NCBI GenBank assembly: GCA_017538365.1
Contig: JAFYIZ010000026.1
Span: 54,113 to 118,112, forward strand
Reading direction: 5' to 3'
Length of the DNA: 64,000 nucleotides
Source of the DNA: a bacterium
GTDB taxonomy: Bacteria > UBP6 > UBA1177
Of this stretch, positions 45,462 through 53,238 are shown in pieces. The notes under the pieces were generated by a model. The model was not told the DNA's origin. It made no database searches and saw only the letters and a program-made list of their open reading frames with translations. The first letter of the stretch is position 1; every line of letters begins with the position of its first letter. A program made the position numbers and the translations under genes.

Positions 45462-46019
45462 TTAATCCTCCTCGTTTTCTTTACTTTCAACAATAACAGT
45501 GCGCCCGTCCTGAAAAGTGATTTTCTTTGAAACACCCCAGACAGGTTCTTCTTTTTTGACAGATTCCGCATAAGGAACCCTGACCGCAAAACGCGCCGTG
45601 TAATACCAGAAACCGCGCCCCGCATCCGTAAGCTCGCAGTTGACCATATAGACAGGCTTCGCCGGTTTTATCGGAATCATACCGGTAATAACATGACGAA
45701 CCCTGTCTATAACGTCGTAAGCGCCGACGCCTGTCGTAACAGCATGGCGCGGCGCCCTCAAATTTCGCATAATGATGTCAAGATCGTAATAGAGAATATC
45801 ATCCTGAACGACCGAAAAAACCTGCTTTGGCTCACTTGTTTTTATTCCAGCGAAGTGCACCCACACAGAGCCGGTAGAAGAGTCCATGAGCCTTGTTGAA
45901 GCGTCTTCAGGGCAACGCTCAATCTGGATTTTTTCCAGCGCAGAGCCCTCGGTTTTTGCGTCGGCTCTCAGAGCTTCAAGAATCGCAGTCTCTATTGTTT
46001 CAATCATCATTTCTACCAT
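45462..46019 (-). CDS. Mu gp37-like protein (DUF1834)
   Basis: About 185 residues matching the DUF1834 family at the same relative position as Mu gp37: IETAILEALRA at the start and DLDIIMRNLRAPRHAVTTGVGAYDVIDRVRHVITG. It probably completes the neck or terminates the tail. The start is ambiguous: 46019 (used) or 46010; both overlap the end of the gp36-like gene and neither has a strong ribosome binding site, consistent with coupled translation. Confidence 0.75.
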   Translation of the reverse strand: MVEMMIETIETAILEALRADAKTEGSALEKIQIERCPEDASTRLMDSSTGSVWVHFAGIKTSEPKQVFSVVQDDILYYDLDIIMRNLRAPRHAVTTGVGAYDVIDRVRHVITGMIPIKPAKPVYMVNCELTDAGRGFWYYTARFAVRVPYAESVKKEEPVWGVSKKITFQDGRTVIVESKENEED

Positions 46020-46453
46020 TCGTTCAGTTTTGACCACGGAAAAAGACGGTCAGCCGCTGTTTTGTTTACGCGCGTAGGGCCGCTTCCCATGATTCCGTTT
46101 CCGATCGGTTCAGCCGGGATGTCCATCTTGCCTTCGTGAACTTCTTTCAGCTGACCGATAAGATTTGAATAGATCTTCATAATTGATTCAGGCATATCAG
46201 CCCTGAAACGGCGCTCATAAAGAAAATATATGGCAAGCTGCGCCGAAATATCGCCGACAATAAGCGGAACAGGCGCGGCAATCGGAACGCGGTAACGACC
46301 GGAAACATAGCTGTCTATGATAGCATCGGCCTTGGATATAGCCTCACTGACGAAGCCTTGATTGATCTCGCCAATGCGGGCGTCGTCAGTGAGTTCAAGT
46401 ATATCCTTTTCGGAGGATGCAGCTATTAAGTCATTCAGTGTTGAATAAGCCAT
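46013..46453 (-). CDS. Mu gp36-like head completion protein (DUF1320)
   Basis: A 146-residue DUF1320 protein: YSTLNDLIAA at the start, SKADAIIDSYVSGRYRVPIAAPVP and DISAQLAIYFLYERR. In Mu the equivalent gene joins head and tail. It overlaps the gp37-like gene. Confidence 0.85.
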   Translation of the reverse strand: MAYSTLNDLIAASSEKDILELTDDARIGEINQGFVSEAISKADAIIDSYVSGRYRVPIAAPVPLIVGDISAQLAIYFLYERRFRADMPESIMKIYSNLIGQLKEVHEGKMDIPAEPIGNGIMGSGPTRVNKTAADRLFPWSKLNEW

Positions 46454-46496
46454 AAAACCCCTTGTTCCGTCAATTCTGCGCGATTATGTCGCCGGG

Positions 46497-46973
46497 TTAT
46501 ACAAGCCTGATCTTAAGAAGATCGCCTTCACTTGCGCTTTCGAGTGCGTAACCGAGAACGACCTGCGGAAGTACGCCGCCTGAAACTTCGCCAGCCGTAA
46601 CTTCGCCAGCCGTTACGTTGACCGTCGGGGTTGCAGCGTCGGAAGTAACCGCAACCGCGCCGGCTGCAAGGGCAACAGTCGGAGCTGCAACAGTCGGAGC
46701 TGCGACTGTGAGAGCCGTTCCCGATACCGCCTTACCGTTTGCATCGCTGACTACAGCATCGCCCGCCGTGATAGATCCTCCGGCTTTAACGACAAGAATA
46801 CCGTTCATTGCTACCGGAAGGCCTTCGCCCGCTTTTGCGCTGTCGATTGAAACACCGAGAGCCGCTTTTCCTGCGCCGCATACAGCACCGTCAAGTCCTA
46901 TAAAAAGGTTGCTCGCGGTATCGCTTGCAGCATCTACGCTGCATACAAGATTCGTGATATAAGTTTTTCCCAT
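46497..46973 (-). CDS. Capsid decoration protein, DUF2190-like
   Basis: About 158 residues, strongly Ala/Val/Gly/Thr-rich, with GLDGAVCGAGKAALGVSIDSAKAGEGLPVAMNG-type sequence seen in DUF2190 capsid cement proteins. Short tandem duplications (APTVA twice, TAGEV twice) interrupt the middle at 46600-46710. The start at 46973 follows GGAGG, 12 bases after the capsid gene. Confidence 0.75.
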   Translation of the reverse strand: MGKTYITNLVCSVDAASDTASNLFIGLDGAVCGAGKAALGVSIDSAKAGEGLPVAMNGILVVKAGGSITAGDAVVSDANGKAVSGTALTVAAPTVAAPTVALAAGAVAVTSDAATPTVNVTAGEVTAGEVSGGVLPQVVLGYALESASEGDLLKIRLV

Positions 46974-46984
46974 TTTAGCCTCCA

Positions 46985-47893
46985 CTATTTCACGGTGTTG
47001 CTGATAAGGTACATCGCATCAGCGCCGACGATTTTTGCCGTGCGGATGTCGGTGGTGCGGATATTGATGATTTTACCGCCTTCGGTCTCATATTTATCGA
47101 CCTGTTTGTATCCTTCTTTTCTAAGGATATAACCCGCGTTCGGAGTGCGGAAAGATCTTGATTCCCTTGCTACGTGAGCGAGAATTGCCACGTCACCCCA
47201 TACATCAGCCTGAGTCGTACCGTTGTCATAGACAGCTTTTCCGACGATGACCGTGTCAACTTTGAAAACCTTGGAAAGAAGCTCTTCCGTTGTTACACCG
47301 AGCTGAGTGTATTTGATACGGTCAAGGATCTTTGAATTGTTTTCAAGGGTTGCAAAAGTCGAAGCACCGAGAACAAGCGTGTTCGGGTATCTTCCGGTAT
47401 CCTGCCTGATAACTTCACGCGCTGCTGCGATGTCGGCAATCGGATCGCCAGTCGATTCGCTCCAGCAGGTAGTCGTTGCAAGCGCCTTTTTGTGCGAAGC
47501 TGCGTAGTTGTCTGCATTCTGACAGATGTCTGCGACTTCTTTTTCGAGCTTAAGATCAATAGCGTTGAGGCCGTCTTCAACTGCCTGGAACTGAAGATCG
47601 TAGTCAGCTTCCGAAAATTCGCGTCTGTCTATCGGAATAGCGAGATCGTGTTCCTGAAGGACAAATTCGACCGTGTTGAGGTCATCCATTCTGTAAAGAT
47701 TGGAGTTTGCTCCCGGTGCGCGGAAAGTGTCATAGATCTTAAAGATCTCTTTTGTAAATTTCGGAATGATGCCGCCCTCTTTCTTGACGTAAACTTCGGG
47801 GAAAACCTTTCCCGCGATAAATTCTTCATTGCGGTATCCGGTTGCGTACTCGGTAAGCACCGGATCGACAATTCTGATTCCTGAAAGTCCCAT
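46985..47893 (-). CDS. Major capsid protein
   Basis: A 302-residue major head protein in the Mu gpT position, with YATGYRNEEFIAGKVFPEVYVKKEGG near the N-terminus and TSEELLSKVFKVDTVIVGKAVYD-like sequence later. Such proteins take the HK97 fold. It follows the protease/scaffold gene and precedes the decoration gene, as in Mu-like heads. Confidence 0.85.
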   Translation of the reverse strand: MGLSGIRIVDPVLTEYATGYRNEEFIAGKVFPEVYVKKEGGIIPKFTKEIFKIYDTFRAPGANSNLYRMDDLNTVEFVLQEHDLAIPIDRREFSEADYDLQFQAVEDGLNAIDLKLEKEVADICQNADNYAASHKKALATTTCWSESTGDPIADIAAAREVIRQDTGRYPNTLVLGASTFATLENNSKILDRIKYTQLGVTTEELLSKVFKVDTVIVGKAVYDNGTTQADVWGDVAILAHVARESRSFRTPNAGYILRKEGYKQVDKYETEGGKIINIRTTDIRTAKIVGADAMYLISNTVK

Positions 47894-47904
47894 AGTGTTT
47901 CCTC

Positions 47905-48444
47905 CTATTTCATAAGTTTCATTTCAGCTGTTGCCTTTTTGACTGCGTCGGCATATTTGAGCTTTGAGTCAGCCGCCATAAGCTCTTTAGCGCGGGCAAG
48001 GATCTCAGCGCCGCCTTCATCGACCGCCATTCCGTCATAATCCTTGGAAGTTTTGCACTCTGCATACTTCTTAGCGTTGGCGTTGCATGCGTACTCAGCC
48101 TTGAGTGTTTCGTTTTCGGGAAGCGATTCGAGTGCATCTTTAAGGTCGGCGACAAGTCCGCCTTCGCTGAAGTTGTCGGCGTTCCCTGCGATACGCGAAA
48201 AAACCTTTACAAGTTTTTCTTTCGATACCGGAGTGATTTTGCCGCTTGATACAAGGCTTTCCGCGAAGTTGTTAAGTTCGGATGTTCTTGCCTGCTCTTC
48301 AGCTTTTGCCTTTTCAGCCGCCACTTCTTCGAGCTGTTTTTTAAGGTTTTCCGCCGAAGCAGTTGCCTCTGCGAAATTGGCTTTTGCTTTTTCAAGCTCC
48401 GCTTTAGCTTCTTCAAGCTGCTTCTTGAGTTCTTCGTTTTCCAT
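47905..48444 (-). CDS. Nested scaffold protein (internal start, Mu gpZ-like)
   Basis: Within the protease gene an ATG at 48444 is preceded by AGAGGAG at ideal distance. The in-frame product of 179 residues begins MENEELKKQLEEAKAELEKAK, a long coiled coil, and contains no protease part. A separately started scaffold inside the protease gene is the known arrangement in Mu (I/Z) and lambda (C/Nu3). Expression from this start is inferred. Confidence 0.72.
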   Translation of the reverse strand: MENEELKKQLEEAKAELEKAKANFAEATASAENLKKQLEEVAAEKAKAEEQARTSELNNFAESLVSSGKITPVSKEKLVKVFSRIAGNADNFSEGGLVADLKDALESLPENETLKAEYACNANAKKYAECKTSKDYDGMAVDEGGAEILARAKELMAADSKLKYADAVKKATAEMKLMK

Positions 48445-48870
48445 GTTTTTTGTCTCCTCTAAAATTGAAGGTGTTTCGTTCGATTCGTATGTTTCGATTT
48501 CGTTATCTTCAGAAAATGATATATCTTCCATGCCTTTGACAGCCGGAAGTACGCCGCCTAAAAATGCGACGTGATTGATTGCGCCGTCTTTAAGGCCGAT
48601 TGAACGGTTTTTATAAATACCTTTTTTAAGCAGTTCTAAGAACTCGGGAACAAACTCAAAGTCACCGAGCAGCTTTTCACCTTCACGCTTCAGGGCCTTC
48701 ATCCAGCCGTAAGCGGGCGCCGTGTCCTTTTCAGGGTGTCCTACGGTAGCAGGTATCTGATTTTTCGGATCGAACTTGCTTACAATCTTGTCAAGATCAT
48801 CGGTGTTGTAAGTCTTTGTTTTGCCCTGGGCCGATGTCCACTTTCCTGTCTGAAAAATCTCGATCCACAT
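47905..48870 (-). CDS. Head maturation protease with scaffold domain (Mu gpI-like)
   Basis: About 321 residues. The N-terminal ~130 form the Mu gpI-type protease (MWIEIFQTGKWTSAQGKTK, ATVGHPEKDTAPAYGWMKALK, NRSIGL, HVAFLGGVLPAV, with His and Ser candidates); the rest is coiled-coil scaffold. The start at 48870 follows AAGGAGAAAG. A longer frame to 48945 runs through a dispersed palindromic repeat that would code DLTPALS and is best seen as untranslated. First gene of the minus-strand head-tail operon. Confidence 0.82.
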   Translation of the reverse strand: MWIEIFQTGKWTSAQGKTKTYNTDDLDKIVSKFDPKNQIPATVGHPEKDTAPAYGWMKALKREGEKLLGDFEFVPEFLELLKKGIYKNRSIGLKDGAINHVAFLGGVLPAVKGMEDISFSEDNEIETYESNETPSILEETKNMENEELKKQLEEAKAELEKAKANFAEATASAENLKKQLEEVAAEKAKAEEQARTSELNNFAESLVSSGKITPVSKEKLVKVFSRIAGNADNFSEGGLVADLKDALESLPENETLKAEYACNANAKKYAECKTSKDYDGMAVDEGGAEILARAKELMAADSKLKYADAVKKATAEMKLMK

Positions 48871-48891
48871 GATGACTTTCTCCTTTTTCGC

Positions 48892-48945
48892 CCTCGCCAC
48901 ATTGGAGAGAGCCGGGGTTAGGTCTGCACCAAAATCGAACTTCAA
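48892..48945. repeat. Palindromic dispersed repeat, copy 1 (upstream of protease)
   Basis: Contains GGAGAGAGCCGGGGTTAGGTC preceded by CGCCCTCGCC. A second copy is in the MuA gene at 63409-63449. When translated both give DLTPALS, a peptide often seen where this kind of palindromic intergenic repeat invades genes in many bacteria (recollection, not checked). Confidence 0.6.
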
Positions 48946-48965
48946 TTTAGTTAAAAAATCGGGTG

Positions 48966-48990
48966 AAAATACAAAGCCGCTTTGTATTTT
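48966..48990. promoter_or_regulatory. 11-bp palindrome in the divergent intergenic region
   Basis: AAAATACAAAG and CTTTGTATTTT form a perfect 11-bp inverted repeat around CCG. It lies between the divergent protease and 49051 genes, where late promoters for both strands should be. It may be an operator for a late activator or a bidirectional stop. No convincing -35/-10 pair was found on either strand in the 180-base gap. Confidence 0.5.
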
Positions 48991-49050
48991 GCCAAAAATT
49001 TCAAGGCATTATCGGAATTGTGGTTTTTGTTATGATTAGAGGGAGTGTGC

Positions 49051-49329
49051 ATGGATAAGGATTTCCTCACCGAGCTGGTCAAAAGGAACTGGCCGACGGC
49101 GGTACTGCTTGTTATCTTTTGGTTCGTATATCAGGATTTCACTCAGACAAACAGGCTGCTGACGCAGGAAATCATCAGCAACAACCGGGCGACGATCGAA
49201 CGCTATGATAACAGCATAGACAAGCTGGATAAAAGTATCGGTCAGCTGACTGAAGCTCTTAACCGCCTCGAAGCCCGGCAGACGACTATCGAACTCAAGA
49301 TAGACACCATCCAGCAGAAAAAGAGGTGA
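49051..49329 (+). CDS. Small membrane coiled-coil protein (DUF2730/holin-like)
   Basis: About 92 residues: one transmembrane helix near residues 12-32 (WPTAVLLVIFWFVYQDF) followed by a coiled coil with heptads (IDKLDKSIGQLTEALNRLEARQ). Mu-like phages carry DUF2730 proteins of this shape just before the terminase genes; BhlA-type holins look similar. The start at 49051 follows AGAGGGAG. First gene of the plus-strand block. Holin function is only a possibility. Confidence 0.6.
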   Translation: MDKDFLTELVKRNWPTAVLLVIFWFVYQDFTQTNRLLTQEIISNNRATIERYDNSIDKLDKSIGQLTEALNRLEARQTTIELKIDTIQQKKR

Positions 49330-49333
49330 CACC

Positions 49334-49771
49334 ATGCCGAATATAAGCAGCTCTGCACTTGTCGAACTTGCCGAAAAGCTCTACATTTATGAAAACCGCA
49401 CGTGTGTGGAAATCGCCAAAAAGACAAACAAGAACCGGCGAACGATCGAAACCTGGAAAAAGAAGTACAACTGGGAAGAGAAAAGAGCAGAGCTTCTTAA
49501 TTCACGGCGGGCGCTCCCTCAAAAGCTCATGGAGCACTACAATATAGTAATGGACAGTATCGGCAAGGATCTGCGGGAAGGCAAGGAAATCGCCGCGTCA
49601 AGATACCGCCTCGCTGCCATGCTGTTTGAACAGATACCGAAAGCTGAAGAAGTTGAAAAGGCGGCAAGCGCAAAAACCGAGAAAAAAGAAATCCCGATAA
49701 ACGAGATAGCGCAGGCGTTTCTTGCCATTCTTTCCGGCAACAATCCGAAACAGGCAGACGATGAAAAATAA
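49334..49771 (+). CDS. Terminase small subunit-like protein (DUF1804 type)
   Basis: A 145-residue protein with an N-terminal helix-turn-helix (LAEKLYIYENRTCVEIAKKT-NKNRRTIETWKKKYNWEEKR), as in DUF1804/small terminase proteins of Mu-like phages. It should bind phage DNA and recruit the large terminase. It lies upstream of gpV-like and TerL genes; the 135-base gap after it holds octamer array E. Confidence 0.75.
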   Translation: MPNISSSALVELAEKLYIYENRTCVEIAKKTNKNRRTIETWKKKYNWEEKRAELLNSRRALPQKLMEHYNIVMDSIGKDLREGKEIAASRYRLAAMLFEQIPKAEEVEKAASAKTEKKEIPINEIAQAFLAILSGNNPKQADDEK

Positions 49772-49860
49772 AACCACATTCAAAACCCGTTTAAAATCAT
49801 TCAGAATCATTCAACGGTTTTTGACCGCTATACAATTACCCCTTGACACTAAAAACGCGC

Positions 49861-49896
49861 TTATATCGAAATATCGAAATATCGGAATATCGGCGG
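49861..49896. repeat. Octamer-array element E (in prophage)
   Basis: Four uninterrupted octamers, TTATATCG, AAATATCG, AAATATCG, GAATATCG (49861-49892), followed by GCGGG just before the ribosome binding site of the gpV-like gene. The left GC arm is missing (ACGCGC precedes). The rest of the 49772-49906 gap shows no other feature. Confidence 0.72.
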
Positions 49897-49906
49897 GAGA
49901 GCTGCT

Positions 49907-50407
49907 ATGAGACGGGCCGAAGGTTACATCGACGAAATTGACCCCAAAAAGATGCAGGCGCGCGTCAAACTTCCGCAGCAGGGCGACTTTGTGACCGACT
50001 GGCTGCAAATCGGCTTTGTCGGACCTGACAGCGACTACTGCTACAGGAAAGGCGACTACGTTGCTTTAATAATGGATGACACATTCGACGACGGCTGGAT
50101 TGTATGCCGTCTCTATCCGCAGGATGTCAGCCTTGACGACGAAAAGAAAACTTCGTGGAAATTCCGTGACGGAACCGAACTTGTCGTAGATGAAGATCAA
50201 AGCAAAGTCACTCTCACAGTCGGAACGGCGGCAAAAATCGAAATCACGCAGCAGGGAATCAATATCATCGGTAACAGCGTGACGATTTCAGGAACAGGCG
50301 AAAGCGGAACCGACTCTGCTCAGAGCGTAGTTCACGCCATGAGCCCGTGCCCGGTTTTCGGAACATGTCACATACTTCCGTCGGTTATGGTCAAGGTGTC
50401 GCAGTAG
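49907..50407 (+). CDS. Baseplate spike protein V family
   Basis: A 166-residue protein of the P2 gpV/Mu gp45 type: an N-terminal OB-like domain (RRAEGYIDEIDPKKMQARVKLP, DWLQIGF, GDYVALI), then a beta-helix-like repeat (KITVGTAAKIEITQQGINIIG-like), ending GTCHILPSVMVKV. It pierces the outer membrane on contraction. Its place between the small and large terminase genes, on the strand opposite to the other baseplate genes, is unusual. Start after GGAGAG. Confidence 0.8.
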   Translation: MRRAEGYIDEIDPKKMQARVKLPQQGDFVTDWLQIGFVGPDSDYCYRKGDYVALIMDDTFDDGWIVCRLYPQDVSLDDEKKTSWKFRDGTELVVDEDQSKVTLTVGTAAKIEITQQGINIIGNSVTISGTGESGTDSAQSVVHAMSPCPVFGTCHILPSVMVKVSQ

Positions 50408-50416
50408 GAGGCTATA

Positions 50417-51772
50417 ATGGATTTTCGGCTTTTTCCGTATCAGACGGCATATCTTAACGACCGCAGCCGTTTCAAGATAGTTGAAAAGTCAAGGCGAACC
50501 GGCTTTACATTCGTCCAAAGCCTCGAAGATGTCGCTTATGCCGTATTGAAGCCCGAAAGGAAAGTCTATTTTTCATCGCGTGACGATTCTTCGGCAATCG
50601 AATATATCGACTACTGCAATTACTGGATAAACAAGACTTATGAGGCGACAAAAGAATATATCGGCGATGAGCTTGTAGATCCCGACAAAGACATTTCGGC
50701 GCATTGCGTAAAGTTTAAAAACGGGTCGAAAATCTTCGCAATGCCGTCATCGCCGGGCCGTTTCCGCTCCAAAGGCGGCAAAGTGGTACTTGACGAGTTT
50801 GCTTTCCATGAATCACAGGAAGAGCTTTACGCTGCGGCGCAGCCGGTCATTCTGAGAAATGATCCTATTCGTATTCTTTCGACTTACAACGGCATGGGAA
50901 ATCTTTATTACAGACTCGTTCAAAAGGTCAAAAACAAGCAGTTAAACTGGAGCCTGCACAAAGTAGACATTTTTAAAGCCGTTAAAGAAGGTTTGTACGA
51001 TTCTATCATAGGTCGCAAAACCACCGAAAAAGAGAGAAAAGCATGGCTTGACGAATTACACCGCAACTGCATTTCGGAAGATATTTGGCTCCAGGAATAT
51101 TGCTGTATTCCAGTTGACAGCTCAACGGCGTTTATCACTTACGAGCTTCTTGCCAACAACTCGCAGCCTGAAGAAAGCATTATCCGCGATATAACCGAAA
51201 TAAGCGCGATGAAAGAAATTTACATCGGCATTGATATAGGCCGTAAATCAGACTTGACCGCAGTATGGATAACAGAGCGCACCGAAACAGGTCAATATAT
51301 AACGCGCCGTCTGATTACGCTGAAAGATATGAAATTCTCGGACCAGAAAGCAATAATCTGGCCGCTTTTGGAGCTTCCGAATCTTCGCCGCTGCTGCATT
51401 GATGCTACCGGGCTTGGAATGCAGCTTGCTGAAGAAGCGCAGGAACGCTTCGGAACTTACAGGATAGAAAAAGTCACATTTACTGGGGCGGTAAAAGAAG
51501 ACATGGCGTTCCGTGTTCTGACTAAGCTACAGGATAAGCGTTTTACGGTTCCGGATACTCAGCAGGTTCGCGAAGCGTTTCACAATATCAAAAGGATCGT
51601 AACAGCGTCAAACAATATCCGTTTTGATGCCGAAAGAACCGATGCAGGGCACAGCGACGAATTTTGGGCGGCAGCCCTCTCATTGCTCGCAGCTGACGCA
51701 ACCGATAACACACCGTTAATTATACGAAGCGGGAAAAGACGCGAAACATCGCGGCTTCTCGAAAAATATTAG
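50417..51772 (+). CDS. Terminase large subunit (Mu gp28-like)
   Basis: A 451-residue packaging motor. The ATPase part has a Walker A-like KSRRTGFT and Walker B VVLDEFAF; the nuclease part has acidic sites in GIDIGRKSDLTAV, CIDATGLG and SDEFWAAAL. Mu-type terminases cut host-flanked DNA headful by headful. Start follows AGGAGG. Confidence 0.92.
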   Translation: MDFRLFPYQTAYLNDRSRFKIVEKSRRTGFTFVQSLEDVAYAVLKPERKVYFSSRDDSSAIEYIDYCNYWINKTYEATKEYIGDELVDPDKDISAHCVKFKNGSKIFAMPSSPGRFRSKGGKVVLDEFAFHESQEELYAAAQPVILRNDPIRILSTYNGMGNLYYRLVQKVKNKQLNWSLHKVDIFKAVKEGLYDSIIGRKTTEKERKAWLDELHRNCISEDIWLQEYCCIPVDSSTAFITYELLANNSQPEESIIRDITEISAMKEIYIGIDIGRKSDLTAVWITERTETGQYITRRLITLKDMKFSDQKAIIWPLLELPNLRRCCIDATGLGMQLAEEAQERFGTYRIEKVTFTGAVKEDMAFRVLTKLQDKRFTVPDTQQVREAFHNIKRIVTASNNIRFDAERTDAGHSDEFWAAALSLLAADATDNTPLIIRSGKRRETSRLLEKY

Positions 51773-51780
51773 GAGGAATT

Positions 51781-53238
51781 ATGAGAAAAGGATTGACTCA
51801 TACGATAGCGGATAGACACACCGCGTTTGATTATTACGGCTTTTTGGAGGTTTTGCCGAATCCTGACATTATCTTAAGCAGCATAGGCCGCCGCATCAGT
51901 GCTTACGAGGATATGATGCGCGACGCTCAGGTCGCCAGTTGCATGGCTTCGCGCAAAGCCGGAATCTCACAGCTTCAGTTCGATCTTAAAACCGAAGGCG
52001 TTGAAGACAGAGTCGCTGAAACCGTAAAATCGGCAATGTCGAAGTTCGATAACCGCTATCTGTTTGATATAATCCTTAATTGCGTTGCTTACGGCTATCA
52101 GCCGATTGAAATAAACTGGGGTTATGAGTCGTCAAGCGGCGCAATAGTTCCGCGCTCGATAGTCGAAAAACCCGCTGAGTGGTTCGCCTTTTCGATTGAA
52201 AACGAGCTGCGTTTCCTCTCGAAAGATCATCCTGTTTTCGGTGAAACGCTACCGCCGATGAAATTTGTTTGCCCGCGCCACAATGCGACATACAAGAATC
52301 CTTACGGCATTTCCGCACTATCAGCCTGCTACTGGCCCGTCGCATTCAAAAAAGGAAACTACAAATTCTGGATTACATTTACCGAGAAATACGGAACGCC
52401 CTGGCTTGTTCTTAAATACGCGCTCGGAACCTCGCAGGAAGATATAGACAAGCTCGAACAGCAGGGCGAAGCCGGTATTCAGGACGCTGTTTTCGTCATT
52501 CCCGAAAACGGAAAAGTCGAAATTCTTGAAGCGGGCGGCAAGTCGGCAAGCGCCGAAATATTTGACAAACTCAAAGCAGCCTGCAATGCCGAAATATCGA
52601 AAGCTATCCTCGGTCAGACACTTACCACCGAGCTTGGTTCCGGCGGTTCGCTCGCCGCTGCGCAGGTCCACAATGAAGTCAGAAAAGACATTGTACTGCA
52701 TGATGCACGCATCATCGAAGAGACGATCAATCAGATTGTCCGCTGGATCGTTGATCTCAATTTCGGGCGTGAAGTTGAAGCGCCCAAATACAGTTTTTCT
52801 GAGCCTGAAGAAGTTGACAAGGTTGTAGCAGAGCGTGACGCGATACTTCACGGAATCGGTGTCAATTTCACGCCTGAATACATCCAGAAAACTTACAATC
52901 TCGAAGAAAAGGATTTTACACTTTCGGCGCAACCCGAATATACCGGAATACCGTTATTCCGAAATCCCGGAATACCGACCGCCGCCGACTTTTCCACAGC
53001 AAAACCGAAAGATGCGCTCGACCGTGCTATCGCTGAAGCATTCCCGGCTGAAGAGCAGCAGAAAATGATGGAAAAGATTTTGCAGCCGGTCTTTGAGCTT
53101 GTCGAAAACGGCGAAAGCCTTCAGGATATAAAAGCAAAACTGCTTGATTTGTTTCCCGATCTTCCGACCGATGATCTTGAAGATATTCTCGAAAAGGCAA
53201 TGACCGCCGCAGGGCTTTACGGAGGTGATAACGCATGA
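51781..53238 (+). CDS. Portal protein (Mu gp29-like, DUF935)
   Basis: A 485-residue DUF935 portal protein: LPNPDIILSSIGRRISAYEDMM, GYQPIEINW, VRKDIVLHDARIIEETINQIVRWIVDLNFG. It forms the dodecameric gate for DNA. Residues ~385-400 (PEYTGIPLFRNPGIPTAADF) are encoded by octamer array F and right GC arm, an in-frame insertion in a region near the C-terminus. The frame is intact around it. Start follows AGGAGG. Confidence 0.9.
   Translation: MRKGLTHTIADRHTAFDYYGFLEVLPNPDIILSSIGRRISAYEDMMRDAQVASCMASRKAGISQLQFDLKTEGVEDRVAETVKSAMSKFDNRYLFDIILNCVAYGYQPIEINWGYESSSGAIVPRSIVEKPAEWFAFSIENELRFLSKDHPVFGETLPPMKFVCPRHNATYKNPYGISALSACYWPVAFKKGNYKFWITFTEKYGTPWLVLKYALGTSQEDIDKLEQQGEAGIQDAVFVIPENGKVEILEAGGKSASAEIFDKLKAACNAEISKAILGQTLTTELGSGGSLAAAQVHNEVRKDIVLHDARIIEETINQIVRWIVDLNFGREVEAPKYSFSEPEEVDKVVAERDAILHGIGVNFTPEYIQKTYNLEEKDFTLSAQPEYTGIPLFRNPGIPTAADFSTAKPKDALDRAIAEAFPAEEQQKMMEKILQPVFELVENGESLQDIKAKLLDLFPDLPTDDLEDILEKAMTAAGLYGGDNA
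52938..52988. repeat. Octamer-array element F inside the portal gene
   Basis: Five octamers, ATATACCG, GAATACCG, TTATTCCG, AAATCCCG, GAATACCG (52938-52977), then ACCGCCGCCG. The same pattern as the intergenic elements but inside coding sequence and read through in frame. Confidence 0.78.

Noticed and set aside
48871-48945. N-terminal extension of the protease starting MKFDFGADLTPALS
   Set aside because: The extension is a translated dispersed repeat; the ATG at 48870 has a good ribosome binding site and matches the family start.
49008-49036. Sigma70 promoter before the plus-strand phage block
   Set aside because: TATGAT is acceptable as a -10 but no -35 match is present; an activator-dependent promoter is possible but not supported enough to annotate.
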